64,000 nt of DNA from Aureobasidium sp. EXF-3400 (Eukaryota; Ascomycota; Dothideomycetes; Dothideales; Saccotheciaceae). Both the position numbers and the translations under genes were made by a program. Shown here piece after piece: positions 21,761 through 32,806 of this stretch; positions within the stretch are counted from its first letter, which is position 1, and every line of letters starts with the position of its first letter. Under the pieces are notes generated by a model. The model had not been told where the DNA came from and did not search any database. It was given only the letters and a program-made list of their open reading frames with translations. The stretch covers positions 124,001 to 188,000 of the forward strand of contig SWBL01000024.1 in the NCBI GenBank assembly GCA_024195585.1, written 5' to 3'.

Positions 21761-23294
21761 GAAGGAGGCACGCAGGTTGTGACCTGCAGATGTGGGGCAA
21801 AGAACGACCGTGGAAGAGTTTGCCGACAGAAGAACAATGGGCGATGACCTGTATAAAGGTGCCTTGAGGACCTTTGACACAATTTGGAGAACGAACTGAA
21901 TATCACATCTCAGGTACGGCACGGCACGCGCCCTGGATAATGTCTATAAAGACGACCCGTAGCATAATGTCGTTCTGATAGATTGACAAAGGTCAATCCC
22001 CGAACGTGCCGACAGCTTCCATGATTGAGATCGTCCACACCCGAGGGTCATAGCATCCCAGAACAACGCAGCCAGGAATTGATATGGGCACAAGTGCGCT
22101 TTTTGCATGTGAGAGACTAGCGGCACTGTGGTACTCCCAGGAAGCCCTCGATGTATTGCCACGTGAAGCACTGCAGGGGTTGAAGAGGACTAATAAAGAC
22201 CTGAGAATCTGGCACAGTGCAAGCATGTTCACAGAGTGGCCGGCTTGATACCTGATCACCAGGCTCATGGTTGTATCTTCCATGCTTGATGAAGCTCGAG
22301 CATTCTGCAGAGTCGTCCGACGTCGCAGTCGGGACAAGATGAGAGTGCACGGTGCACATTGCGTCAAACCCGCTTAGTCATGCACTTTCCCCACTCAAGA
22401 CCTTGGTCGCTGGCTCACCGAGACACAGTCAATCTGTCTGCTACCAACCCTTGCGCCAGGAAACGGTCGCCCAAGATATTGTACAGCGCCGACTGACTCG
22501 CGCGAGGTCAATCCACCCGAGCTGTCGACATCTAGCACCTGTCATGACCGCTGACGCCTGTCATGTACCTGAACTTGAACGGGTCCGATTATCCGACCCG
22601 ACACCGTGTATAGGATCATGTTCATGCGCTAAATGCGCCACTACTCGTGAACTTGATCTTATTTAACATCGAGCAACCTATCGTTGCAATCTCATATGAC
22701 ATTACACTTGAGAGGCCCCAAGGACTCATATTTTGCAAGGCGTCCAGCCCGAAAGAGCCAATCATGCGAAGGGTCTCACCAAACAGCCTTTGGCGTGATC
22801 TTGGATTGCTCCTCTCAATTCACCAAAGTCGAAAAAGGATCATCGTCAGACAAACCGGGTAGGTCTAGTGTAGAGGGTTACCTTGTTAACATCTGACACA
22901 TTGTCTTGCATACACCGAGTTAAATCCTTGGCCTTGGACCAATATGCCAGGTACCCAACAGAATCTATCAACCAACCTTCCTGTAAAGCCAAAACCGCTC
23001 GACGTCTTTTAATATCAAATCTTGAACTAGAGCCACCGCCCACGTATCTCATGGTCCCTGACTCTCAGCATGTAGATCATCCACGACGCAGACCTTGAAT
23101 TGGAGCCTGAACATTTGGACATCCAAGACACTTTTGTGTGTTTACTTGAATAGAGCTGAAATAGGTCCATCCTCTTCTTCTGGAATACGGGTAGTCTTGC
23201 AGCTTCACCTTTCCGTCCTGTCACCATTTCGCTCGTTCATTCGTGGCTCTGTACTGCTGCTTCCACCCGGGGACAGGGCAAAGGCTCAGCGAAC
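21761..23294. other. 1.5-kb divergent intergenic region
   Basis: Lies between the minus-strand peroxidase and the plus-strand CFEM receptor-like gene. No frame has a recognisable domain. It should hold both promoters. No repeat or transposon signature was found by eye. Confidence 0.35.
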
Positions 23295-24914
23295 ATGAAG
23301 ATCGTCTCTGGCCTATTGGCAGCTCTGACTGTCACGAATGTGGCGGCACACGCTGCATCCGACGCTGAATCCGCTCCGGAGATGGCGCAGGCGTCCTACC
23401 CAAAGTGCACAGTGAGTTCGATATCAACTCGTGATGATACTTGGACTCTAACAACAGACTACCTCCAGCTGGGTTGTCTCGCGAAACTTATTCCTCAATC
23501 ATCCTGTTCACTGACCGACGTCAATTGCCTATGCACCAATGTTCCACTCAACGCCAACTTGACGTTATGTGTTGTGGACGCATGCACTACCTATGAAGGT
23601 TTGAGTGCGTGATCAAACCGAATCATGATGAATATCGAATCAAATTACTGAATTATCTTTTGCAGTAACGAAGAACGTCTCGTCGACAATGTGTGGTGCA
23701 CCAGTACGGAACCAGACATTGAAGCCGCTTCTTATCGGAGTCATTGGTGGCGCCATTGCTCTGATGATATTCATCCTACGACTATGCTCTGCACTGCCAG
23801 TGGCAGGGCGCCTGATGGGCTGGGATGATTATGCTATGTGTATCGCAGTGGCTCTTGGAGTACCGCCGACGGTGTTTTCTGTTCTTCGTACGTTCAAAAT
23901 TCTCCTTGTCTTACAATGTAAGCTAACAATCTTGTAGTATCCAAGAATGGCCTCGGGAAAGACATGTGGACCCTTCCGCTGTCGAACATCGAGAATGTTC
24001 TCTTCGTATGCATCTCGATGCTTGGAGCCACGACAAACTTGCTGACTGATTCTAGTACTATTATCTTGGAGAGATCTTCTATTTCGCGTCACTCACAGCG
24101 ACTAAGATCTCGCTTCTTGCTTTCTTCCTTCGCGTCTTTCCTCAAAAAGCATTTCGGCAAACGATCTACGTCGTCATCGGCATCTGTATAGCCTATGGTC
24201 TTTCATTTATTCTGGCTACGACATTTCAATGCAGCCCGGTCCCGTACTCCTGGAAACAACTGGAAGACGACTATAAGGGCTCATGCAACAACATCCACAT
24301 TCAGGGGTGGATGAGTGCAATCTTCAATATCGTCATCGATCTCATCATTCTAGTGCTCCCTCTGAAGGAACTCTTTGCACTACAGACCAGCCTAAAAAAG
24401 AAGCTGATGGTAATGGTCATGTTTTCTCTTGGTATCTTGTAAGTAATCAAAAGCGGCCGTCTTTTCGATCTGGCTGACAATCATCCTCAATAGTGTTACG
24501 TTCGTCAGCGTTGTTCGACTGCACTCTTTGATTGTATTTGCAAACTCTCAGAACATCACGTGTAAGTTGCTTTTTGATACTGCCGCTTCCTGAATTCGTT
24601 TGACGTTTCATCCAGGGGACTACAACGAGGCAGCTTGGTGGAGCACCGTCGAAATTCATGTGAGTATCATTTGTGCATGCCTACCATCAGTGCGGGCGCT
24701 CTTCGTATCTCTCGGCGCATCGTCTCTAGGGACTACCAGAGCCAATTCTAGACCAACCGGTTATCAACCTTCGAATAACTCGGGCCTCACGGGTAGCTCT
24801 CTCGGAGGCAGCAAACTCGGGGCACTGGTCAAAGAAAAACCAGTCTCTGTGCCGAAACACGGTGACGAAGAGGATTTTATTCCACTGGTTGATATGGGCA
24901 ACAGCAAACCATGA
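23295..24914 (+). CDS. CFEM-domain, PTH11-like seven-helix membrane protein
   Basis: Signal peptide MKIVSGLLAALTVTNVAAHA is followed by an eight-Cys CFEM domain (KCT|LGC, SSC, DVNCLC, LTLCVVDAC, then TMC), split by introns at 23412-23468 and 23605-23665. It continues into a multi-helix region: LLIGVIGGAIALMIFILRLCSA, GWDDYAMCIAVALGVPPTV, YYYLGEIFYFASLTATKISLLAFFLRVFP, IYVVIGICIAYGLSFILATTFQCSP, GWMSAIFNIVIDLIILVLP, VTFVSVVRLHSLIV. This is the rhodopsin-like fungal family that includes PTH11, often called GPCR-like and tied to surface sensing. Further introns at about 23888-23937, 24006-24055, 24438-24493 and 24560-24614. The cytoplasmic tail is Ser/Gly-rich and ends DDFIPL-like acidic residues. 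Plasma membrane; ligand unknown. Confidence 0.85.
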
Positions 24915-26189
24915 TAAAAAGTCCTTGTCTTGGAACACGAAAGTAGATCAGAAGGAGAGCAAGACATAGGCGTGTATTTCATCATTATCGAAAAAGGAAG
25001 ACATTTGCGTCGGGCCTCGAGCTGGGATAGGGGACGTTGGAACATCTGAGCATCGGGATCACTCATTGGACGAGCTATTGAATCGTTCTTTCTTTTGTTT
25101 ATCAGAACATGACTTCGCTTGTGGTTGGAATACCCTGCATCACTCATCGACCAGGATTTGAAGACAGGAAGTCGGTCGAATCAATGATGAGGACCAGATG
25201 CATGCGTTCAATGCGAACTTTCACAAAGCCTGCACCTTGCTGGCAAGGGCTTCTTCCACCCTGGATTGACCAATGAGTATGCGGGGAGTACTATGTCCTT
25301 CAATATTCTTCCTTTCCCCCTGCCTCGCTTTATAGTATACATCAAACGGGCCTCAGAATGCGAGAGGAAGCCTCCTTGACTTGAATTCCGAACAATGAAC
25401 CATCGCGATGCTCATGGGTAGAACTAGATTCAGGTAACCGCCTGTTCCGTGGCATGACCATAGAGTAATCAGAGCCGATATAACAATCCAGATGACATGG
25501 TATCCTACGCACGGACTCGAAAGTCAATTGTGTCACATGAACACCGAGTCAGGAATTTCGACAGAGTGTCACGAGTCTCACCGCTCAGACGTGGTTCGCC
25601 CATTCAGGTTTGGTCAAACGTTACATGTAAAAGTATCGAAACTGCATATTAATTCATATGGAGTCGACGTTAAGTTCGGGAGATGATCGGCACAGAGCAT
25701 GAAAGACAACCCCACACGACTCATCAACACCCGCATCATCAATTTCTCTCCTCTCAATTATCGATATCTTACCTGATGGATAATCTTCATCCGTGAGCCC
25801 AATCAATTCGCGTTTTTGAGTGTATACACTCTCGCCTATGGTCAATTGAGATCATCCGCATACCTGGTCGATAATTGACCCCGTACAATGATGAGTCGAC
25901 CAGGCGTGCCGTATGCCGCGGGCACGTTCTGAACACAATCTCGGGCGCTACTTGATTCAAGGCACAAATGCTTCTCGTAGGCTTATATCATGCTGAAGCT
26001 TTCTTTTTGTAATCCCTTTTCAGTTTTCCATCCACGAGGGTCAACCACAGTCATTCATTCATTCATTCCTTACCCACTGGTTGCCTTGCACCACTCTTTT
26101 GCAACTTGAGGAGTTGTTCGAGACTTTTCCTGACCGTTGCACTTCATCTTGCATTGTTTCTCACATACTCCACAATTTAATATTCGACT
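24915..26189. other. intergenic region
   Basis: No gene supported over 1.3 kb. A TCAT microsatellite (26051-26068) is the only repeat seen. The last ~200 bp are likely promoter and 5' UTR of the GMC gene. Confidence 0.35.
26051..26068. repeat. TCAT microsatellite
   Basis: Four and a half copies of TCAT about 125 nt upstream of the GMC oxidoreductase start, probably in its 5' leader. Confidence 0.7.
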
Positions 26190-28366
26190 ATGAAGGTTCT
26201 CAGCACCATCGCGGTGTGTGCTGCAGGTGCACAAGCGTAAGTAGAGAAACAAGTACCCATGATCTAGACGACCGCTTTGTCGATGATCAACTTTCTCAAG
26301 TGGTCGTACTTACAAAATGACAGCTTCGAATGGACTTGGCCGAAGCTCTCCAATGACCCGCAGTTCCCTCCCAACGGTTACAACTATCCCACTAAAGGAC
26401 CGGTAGCCAACTCTACTTACGAGTACATCGTCGTCGGATCTGGTCCTGGTGGCTCTCCTCTTGCAGCTCGTCTTGCTCTTGCTGGCTACAGCGTCTTGCT
26501 CATCGATGCAGGTGAAGATCATGGCACCGACAGACAAGTTCAGGTTCCAGCTCTGCACCCCTACGCCAGCACATATCACCCTATCCAATGGGACTTCTTC
26601 GTTGACCACTATGCCGATGAGGAGCAAGCCAAGCGTGACTCCAAGATGACCTATGTCACTCCATCGGGCGAGTACTACTCTGGTCTCAACCCTCCAGAAG
26701 GTTCCGTACGCAAGGGTATCCTGTATCCCAGGACTGGTGCTCTCGGTGGTTGTGCTCAGCACAACGCTCTGGTCACAATTCTTCCCACCGAGAAGGATTG
26801 GAACGATATCGCCACTTTGACTGGAGATAAGTCCTGGATGGCCAGCAACATGCGCAAGTACTTTGAAAAGCTCGAGCGTAACCGTTACTTACCCAGCAGT
26901 ATCGTCGGACATGGTTATGGTGGTTGGTTGGAGACTCGCGTTACCCCTGTCCTTCTTATTGCCGAGGACTTGAAGGTTCTGTCGCTTGTCGTCGCTGCCG
27001 CCACTGCTATGGGTAGGGGACTGATCGGCGGTCTCGTGCACACCGTCACTGGTCTTGCTGAAGTACTTATTCCCACTGTTCCAACACTTGAGATAATGCT
27101 AACTCATTTGCTCAGATCCTGACTCTTGACATCAATAATCCCACCCCGTCTCGTGACAATGATGAGCTCATCTACCAGATTCCTCTGTCGATGGATGGAG
27201 ATTATGTTCGCAGCTCTCCTCGTGACTTTGTTCTCCAAGTTGCAGGAGCCACTAACAAGGACGGCTCTAAGAAGTACAAGCTCGACATCGCTCTCAACAC
27301 TCTGGTTACCAAGGTCAACTTCGATACCTCCAACACCAAGCCCAAGGCAACAGGTGTTGACTACCTCTTCGGTCAAAGCCTCTACCGCGCTGATCCTCGT
27401 GCCGGTACCGAGGACAGCGGCATCTCTGGAACCGTTCACGCTAGTCGCGAGGTCATTGTCTCTGGAGGAGCGTTCAACACACCGCAGATCTTGAAGCTCA
27501 GTGGTGTCGGCCCCGCCCAAGAGCTTCAGTCTCATGGCATCGAAGTTGTCAAGGATCTTCCTGGTGTCGGCGGTAACATGCAAGACAGATACGAGGTCGG
27601 TGTTGTCGGTAAGGCACCTTCAGAGTTCTCTCTGCTCAAGAAGTGCACATTCCTCGAGGGTGATGACCCTTGCTACGACAATTGGAAGAACAACGTCGGA
27701 GCTCTCAAGGGTGGCTACACCACCAATGGTATCGCGTTTGGTTTCCTCCATCACTCTTCTGTCGCTGAGAGCGATCCTGATCTCTTCCTCGGTGGTGTCC
27801 CAGCGTACTTCAACGGTTACTTCCCTGGTTACTCTGCCCACGCCACTCAAGATCTCAGTATCTGGACTTGGCTTACTCTCAAAGCTCACTCTCGCAACAA
27901 CGCCGGTACCGTCAACCTGACCTCTGCAAATCCTCGTGACACTCCCAAGATTGTCTTCCACTCACTCGAAGAAGGCATTGGTGGCGACAAGGATCTTCAG
28001 GCTGTCTACGAAGGAGTTCAGCACGGAATCAAGGCTTTCAAGGACCTCATCCCTCTTGATGGCAAGTTCGACCGTGTCTGGTCCCCACCTGAGATCGAAT
28101 CCGAGGAGGACCTGAAGCAGTTCATCAAGGACGAGGCTTGGGGTCATCACGCTTCTTGCACTGCTCCCATCGGTGCTGATGATGACCCGATGGCTGTTCT
28201 CGACAGCGAGTTCCGTGTTCGTGGTGTTGATGGCCTGCGTGTCGTTGATGCTTCCATCTTTCCCAAGATTCCTGGCATGTACATTGCTCTGCCTATCTAC
28301 ATGGTCAGTGAGAAGGCTGCCGATGTCATCATCTCTTCTGCTACTGCTCCAGCAGCTTCTTCGTAG
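26190..28366 (+). CDS. secreted GMC (glucose-methanol-choline) oxidoreductase
   Basis: FAD enzyme of about 678 aa. Exons 26190-26236, 26324-27062 and 27116-28366 join in frame. Exon 1 encodes a complete short signal peptide (MKVLSTIAVCAAGAQA). The Rossmann motif is VVGSGPGGSPLAARLALAGYS followed by LLIDAG. Then PRTGALGGCAQHNALV (flavin-site region), ASREVIVSGGAFNTPQILKLSGVGP (GMC signature 2), and WGHHASCTAPIG with the catalytic His, ending VRGVDGLRVVDASIFPKIPGMYIALPIYMVSEKAADVI. Second intron has a perfect GCTAAC branch site. Members oxidise alcohols or sugars and release H2O2, often extracellularly. The substrate here cannot be read from sequence. Codon use is strongly C/T-ending (GTC, ACC, CTC), suggesting good expression compared with neighbours. 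Confidence 0.92.
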
Positions 28367-29321
28367 AGTGTTTTGTGTGGTCCGAGTGGTGTGCTTGATC
28401 ATTGGTTGGGTCATCCATCTCATTGCTTTATACCAGTAAATACTGAAGCATAACTTCTGTCTGCTTTCGCGGATTTAATATCATATATCTTATCTTCGAC
28501 TCAAACCTCTAGATTCTCACTTTCCAGATTCGATGTAACTTATCTGACTTGTCATTCTCAAGATTCGTTCATCACTACTGGTGCCCTGATGCTGATCGTC
28601 ATCGCATCTTGTTTCGGTGCTTGCAAATCTTGGACGAGTTGCGCAAGGAGGTCGGATCAGGTCGTCTAACAGATACTGATCGGGCGAAAGATTGGCAAGG
28701 AAACAACGTCCACCGCTGCTCTTGATTCGTCCTTCCGGCGACTGAGACAGCATGTTTCACAGTGCGCACAAATCCTCCTCACCTGTGGGTGATCGACTCA
28801 TGAAGCAACACCGAGTCAGACAAGGCTTGACAGCACCAGGGTCCCATCCATATACGGATGAGTACGGTCGAGTTATAGTGCTATCGTACTCTATATGGAA
28901 TTTCCTTGAGCAAATCAATTACAGCCACCACGGCAGATCGCGAACCACGTTTTCTGTCGTATATGAACTCTAACATTGATTGTGCCGAGTACAAAAACTG
29001 GGCTCGGTCAGCTCCGAAAATTCGAGTCAGGCTCTTCGGTTTGACCTTCCAACCTTCGACGATCAACGCAATATACAGTTTTGCAACAAGGGTTTGGTGG
29101 CTCTCCTCAAGTATACAATCTATACAAGAGTGTTACCCCCAATGGGATCGACATAGATGAAGATGTAAGACAAGGCCACGGGGCAGAAGATTAACATGTG
29201 AAGTGCCAAAGGAATGAAGCTTGCATATGACCTAAGTAGGACTGTGTTCACTCGATATACTCAGTACATCCCTCTATCTCTTGGTCTGCATCCCTTTCGA
29301 AGCTTCTTGACTACCGCAATC
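28367..29321. other. intergenic region between GMC and acyl-CoA ligase genes
   Basis: No gene supported. It should contain the GMC terminator region and the promoter of the ligase at 29322. Confidence 0.35.
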
Positions 29322-31144
29322 ATGATATACAACCAAGGCAACGTGACTGAAATCCCCAGTGTGGACCTCTTGACTTTTCTATTCGGTGCGGTTCATTCTT
29401 TGACTCTTGATCAGATCCAAAGCTAACATTGTCCTCCCAGAGTCCGAACACTGCGTAGCCAAAGAAGAAACTCCACTGTACGCAGAAGCCAACGACCATA
29501 CCAAAGTCATCACGAAATCACAAGCAAGAGTCCTCACTCGTCAAATCGCATATTTCTTGCGCCACCAATATGGGATCGGACAATCTGGTCCTGGCAAAGA
29601 TGTAGTAGCTATGATCTCTACTGGGCAACATGCACTGCCCTGTGTCTTATTCGGTGTCATTGCTGCTGAAGGTGTATGTTCGGCTGCCAGTCCAACCGCT
29701 ACTGTGGAGGAATTGGTAAGGCAGATGCGAGATGGAGCTGCAAGAGTGGTTGTTTGCAGTGCAGATGTCAAGCACCTCGCACAAGCTGCTGTAAAGATTA
29801 TTGGTCTGCCTGAGCAGAACGTGATTATCCTCGAGTCGATGCCAGTAATCACGTTGGAGAGCATCGATGGAAGTGTACGTTGCGGCTTCGATCAACAGCT
29901 AGACTGGAGGCGTATCACTTCGCCCCAAGTTTTGGAAACGAGCAAAATATGCATGCTCTACTCATCTGGAACCACAGGCTTACCCAAAGGCGTCATGATC
30001 TCACACACAAACATGGTAGCAGAGGCTTTCCTACCCGCCTACATCAACAGACCAATCTGGCAAGACTGGGCAGCAGCGGGAAAGCCGTTTGAGCTGCGCA
30101 CACTGGCACACCTTCCCACCGCCCACATCTCTGGCGTTCAAGGATACTTCGTGAATGCATTTTACGATGGCGGACTTGTTTATTGGATGCCTTCTTTCGA
30201 CTTTGCAGCTTTCTTGAAGTATAATGTGCAGCATCAGATCACGACTTTCTTCAGTTTGCCGAAGATTTACTTGGCCTTGGCTAGACATCCTGCTGTTACT
30301 GATCAATTGAAGTCCCTCGGGATTGCTTATTCTGGAGCTACACCGTTGAATAAAGAGGTCTATCATTGTACTAAGTTTGGTGGTCAAGGAGAAGACAGGA
30401 CATTGCTTAGCCAGACTTGGGGTGCGAGTGAGACTACTGGTGCAGTCACCCATGTTTCCCCTGCCATGACGGAGACGTCTGGTAGCGTGGGAGCACTGCT
30501 TCCTAACATGCTAATGCGGTGAGTTATAAGGAATGCTCAGGCAGAGACTTTGGCTTACTTCGATTGTCCAGCTTGGTCGACGAGAACGACAACGATGTTC
30601 CTGTCGGTCAGCCCGGTGAAGCATTACTCAAAGGACCACTCGTCACCCGAGGCTACCATAACAACCCTGAAGCAAATGCAACTGGTTTTACCGAGGATGG
30701 TTGGTACCGCACAGGCGATGTTATGCAGTTTGGCCAGAACAACGACCTCCTGTACATCGTAGGACGCACCAAGGTGAGTCACTGCACATTCAAAGTGTTC
30801 TCTGACTTTGCTAAATCATCCTCCAGGACATCATCAATCATAATGGACTCAAGATCGCCCCTGCTGAACTTGAAGAACTCTTGTCAGAACATCCGTCCAT
30901 TGCCGATGCAGCTGTGATTGGAGTTCAGGATCAAGAAACAGAAGTGCCGCGCGCCTTCATTGCTCTTCGTCCAGGAGTTGAGGCAAGTCAGAAGACTGCA
31001 CAGGACATACAAAGTTATGTTAAGCAGCGTGTGTCAGATCGCAAACAGTTGCGCGGTGGTGTAGCGTTCGTTGAAAGTGTGCCTCGTTTGTTGTCAGGCA
31101 AGGTCTGGCGCGCCAAGCTGAAGGAGATGGTAGCGAGCCAGTGA
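29322..31144 (+). CDS. 4-coumarate-CoA-ligase-like AMP-binding acyl-CoA synthetase
   Basis: ANL-superfamily adenylating enzyme of about 553 aa. Exons 29322-29385, 29441-30518, 30572-30773 and 30827-31144 join in frame. Core motifs: ICMLYSSGTTGLPKGVMISH (A3, P-loop), LAYSGAT-like IAYSGATPLNKEV (A4), QTWGASETTG (A5), DGWYRTGDVMQF (A7), YIVGRTKDIINHNGLKIAPAELEELL (A8 hinge) and LLSGKVWRAKL (A10, catalytic Lys). It should activate a carboxylic acid (aromatic, fatty or a polyketide acid) to its CoA thioester. It ends VASQ, with no PTS1, so peroxisomal import is not indicated, unlike many fungal 4CL-like enzymes. Start fits the family (IPSVDLLTFLF). It follows the GMC gene on the same strand, but joint function is unproven. 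Confidence 0.9.
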
Positions 31145-31517
31145 ACAGATATCGCACATGATGAAGGGAGGATCTCTGTCCCTCGGCGATGCTTATGAAG
31201 TCCCACCAACTGCTGATCTCATTATGCAGCTGGATGGTTGTATCTCAAATGCAGTCAAGAAAAAAATCTCAAGATCATGAATCAACAGAAAACAAAACTG
31301 GATCAAATAAAACATCTATCAAGGTACCAAAAACAGAAAAATATGGAAAACCAAAAACATCACTGTACTCCGCCTGTTAATCCTTCCCTTTACTGCTCCT
31401 GAGACCCCTCCCCAAAACTCCTCCTGGTATCTTTTCCCATCTTTTCCCATCTTTTCCCTAGCTCCCTTTCCTGTACCTGTTGTGAACCTGAAATTTTTCC
31501 TCAGCTTCGAGAAGGAA
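31145..31517. other. intergenic region between convergent genes
   Basis: A/T-rich with A-runs near 31254-31350 that could serve as polyadenylation regions for both converging genes, plus a 10-bp tandem repeat at 31431-31460. No gene seen. Confidence 0.4.
31431..31460. repeat. 10-bp tandem repeat, CTTTTCCCAT x3
   Basis: Three consecutive copies (the third ends CTA) just downstream of the minus-strand PAN-like gene, in its 3' region. Confidence 0.8.
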
Positions 31518-32806
31518 TCAAGACTTCGAGACATAGCCAGGGTCCTGGGTAGTCAGAGTGTGACCGTAGCTCTGACCGACAGTGTAGCGGTCGGAACCTC
31601 TCCACTGACCGTAGTTGGTAGACAAACTCTTACCCCAGGTGGAGGTGTACATGCTGCAGTAGGTTCCCTCGGGCTGTCCGTTCTTCATCAGGACGTAAGA
31701 GTTGAAGAAGTTGCAGGGGTCGTAGGTTCCGTCGCTGCGGGGGTGCTTGTGAGAGTAGGCGTTGGTAGCGATACAGGCCGAGGCGCATTGTCTAGGGTCG
31801 TAGGCACCAGGGAAAATTCTGGAGCCCATGTAGCCACTTGGAGCCTGGATAGCGCCTGCAAGCTCAACAGGGTCGTTGAAGCCGTCGCAAGTGGGGGGAG
31901 CGGCGACCTTGTTGAAACCCATGGAACCAGCGACAACGACCTGGAAGCTGTCACGCCACTGTCCGTTGTTGGTAGCAGTAGTGGCGTCAATCTGAGAACC
32001 CCAAAGAGAGCACTGGCGAGTCGTCAGAATTTGATTGATATCGAATTTGATTGATATTTACCTTGATGTTGACAGTCGAGGCAGGGTTAGGGCAGTTGAC
32101 GGCATTGGGGTCCTTGGTAGGATCACGCTCGAAGTAGATGTTGAAGGCATAGCAGTTAGTAGCCTGGTCGCAGTACTCCTGGCACTTGTAAGGGTCGTAG
32201 GAGGTCAGGGTGTAGTATCCGAGGTAGACACTGGCAGATGTGGCTCCCTGGTTGGGACCAAACGAGACATTGTATCCAGGAGGAGTGCCAGCAGCGAGTG
32301 CGGTAGTCTTGTGGCGCGATAGTCAGTATTTAGAAGGAAGATATGTCAACAAGATGGCTCACGTTGTAGATAGTGTTGGCGAGAAAGGCATCAGCAGTGT
32401 CGGGAGTCGTCTTAGGACCAGAGCCAGAAGGCTGCGAGGCGCAAGTACCATCACGCTTGTCGAGAAAAGAGCCAGTCTCGGCTGCCGAGTCTGCAACAGT
32501 AGAAGTGGCAGCAGCGGAGTCATCTGCAACGGTGGAGGTGGCAGCAGCAGCAGCGGAAGTAAGGCCGGTGGTAGTGACAGGGTCAGCCAGGGCTTGAGAG
32601 TAGGCCGAAGAGACGGCGCTGGTGGCAGCAGCATTGATAGAAGCAATGTTGAGGCTCGAAGTGGAAGAGACAACACCCATGGGGGCGCCGGTGGGAGTGG
32701 GCTCAACAGCTGCATCAATGATGTCCCAGTCGAAAGAGTCCTGTGGCATGGCAGCAGGAGCAGCAACGGCGAGGCCGGCAAGAGAAGCGAGGATGAAAGA
32801 GCGCAT
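31518..32806 (-). CDS. secreted PAN/apple-like protein with Ser/Thr/Ala-rich linker
   Basis: Exons 32806-32363, 32307-32062 and 32012-31518 give 394 aa. MRSFILASLAGLAVAAPAAMP is a signal peptide. Residues ~35-125 form a low-complexity Ala/Ser/Thr linker (TSAAAAATSTVADDSAAATSTVA), likely O-glycosylated, followed by a KR site. The C-terminal half is Cys-rich: YDPYKCQEYCDQATNCYAFNIYF (apple/PAN-like), NCPNP, CSLWG, a second YDPRQCASACIATNAYSHKHP with CNFFNSYVLMKNG, ending TTQDPGYVSKS. Two PAN-like modules are therefore suggested. Homologous proteins are common, mostly unnamed, secreted proteins of plant-associated ascomycetes. Codon use is strongly biased (GTC, GGT, AAC), suggesting high expression. 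Function unknown; carbohydrate or protein binding is a guess. Confidence 0.8.
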
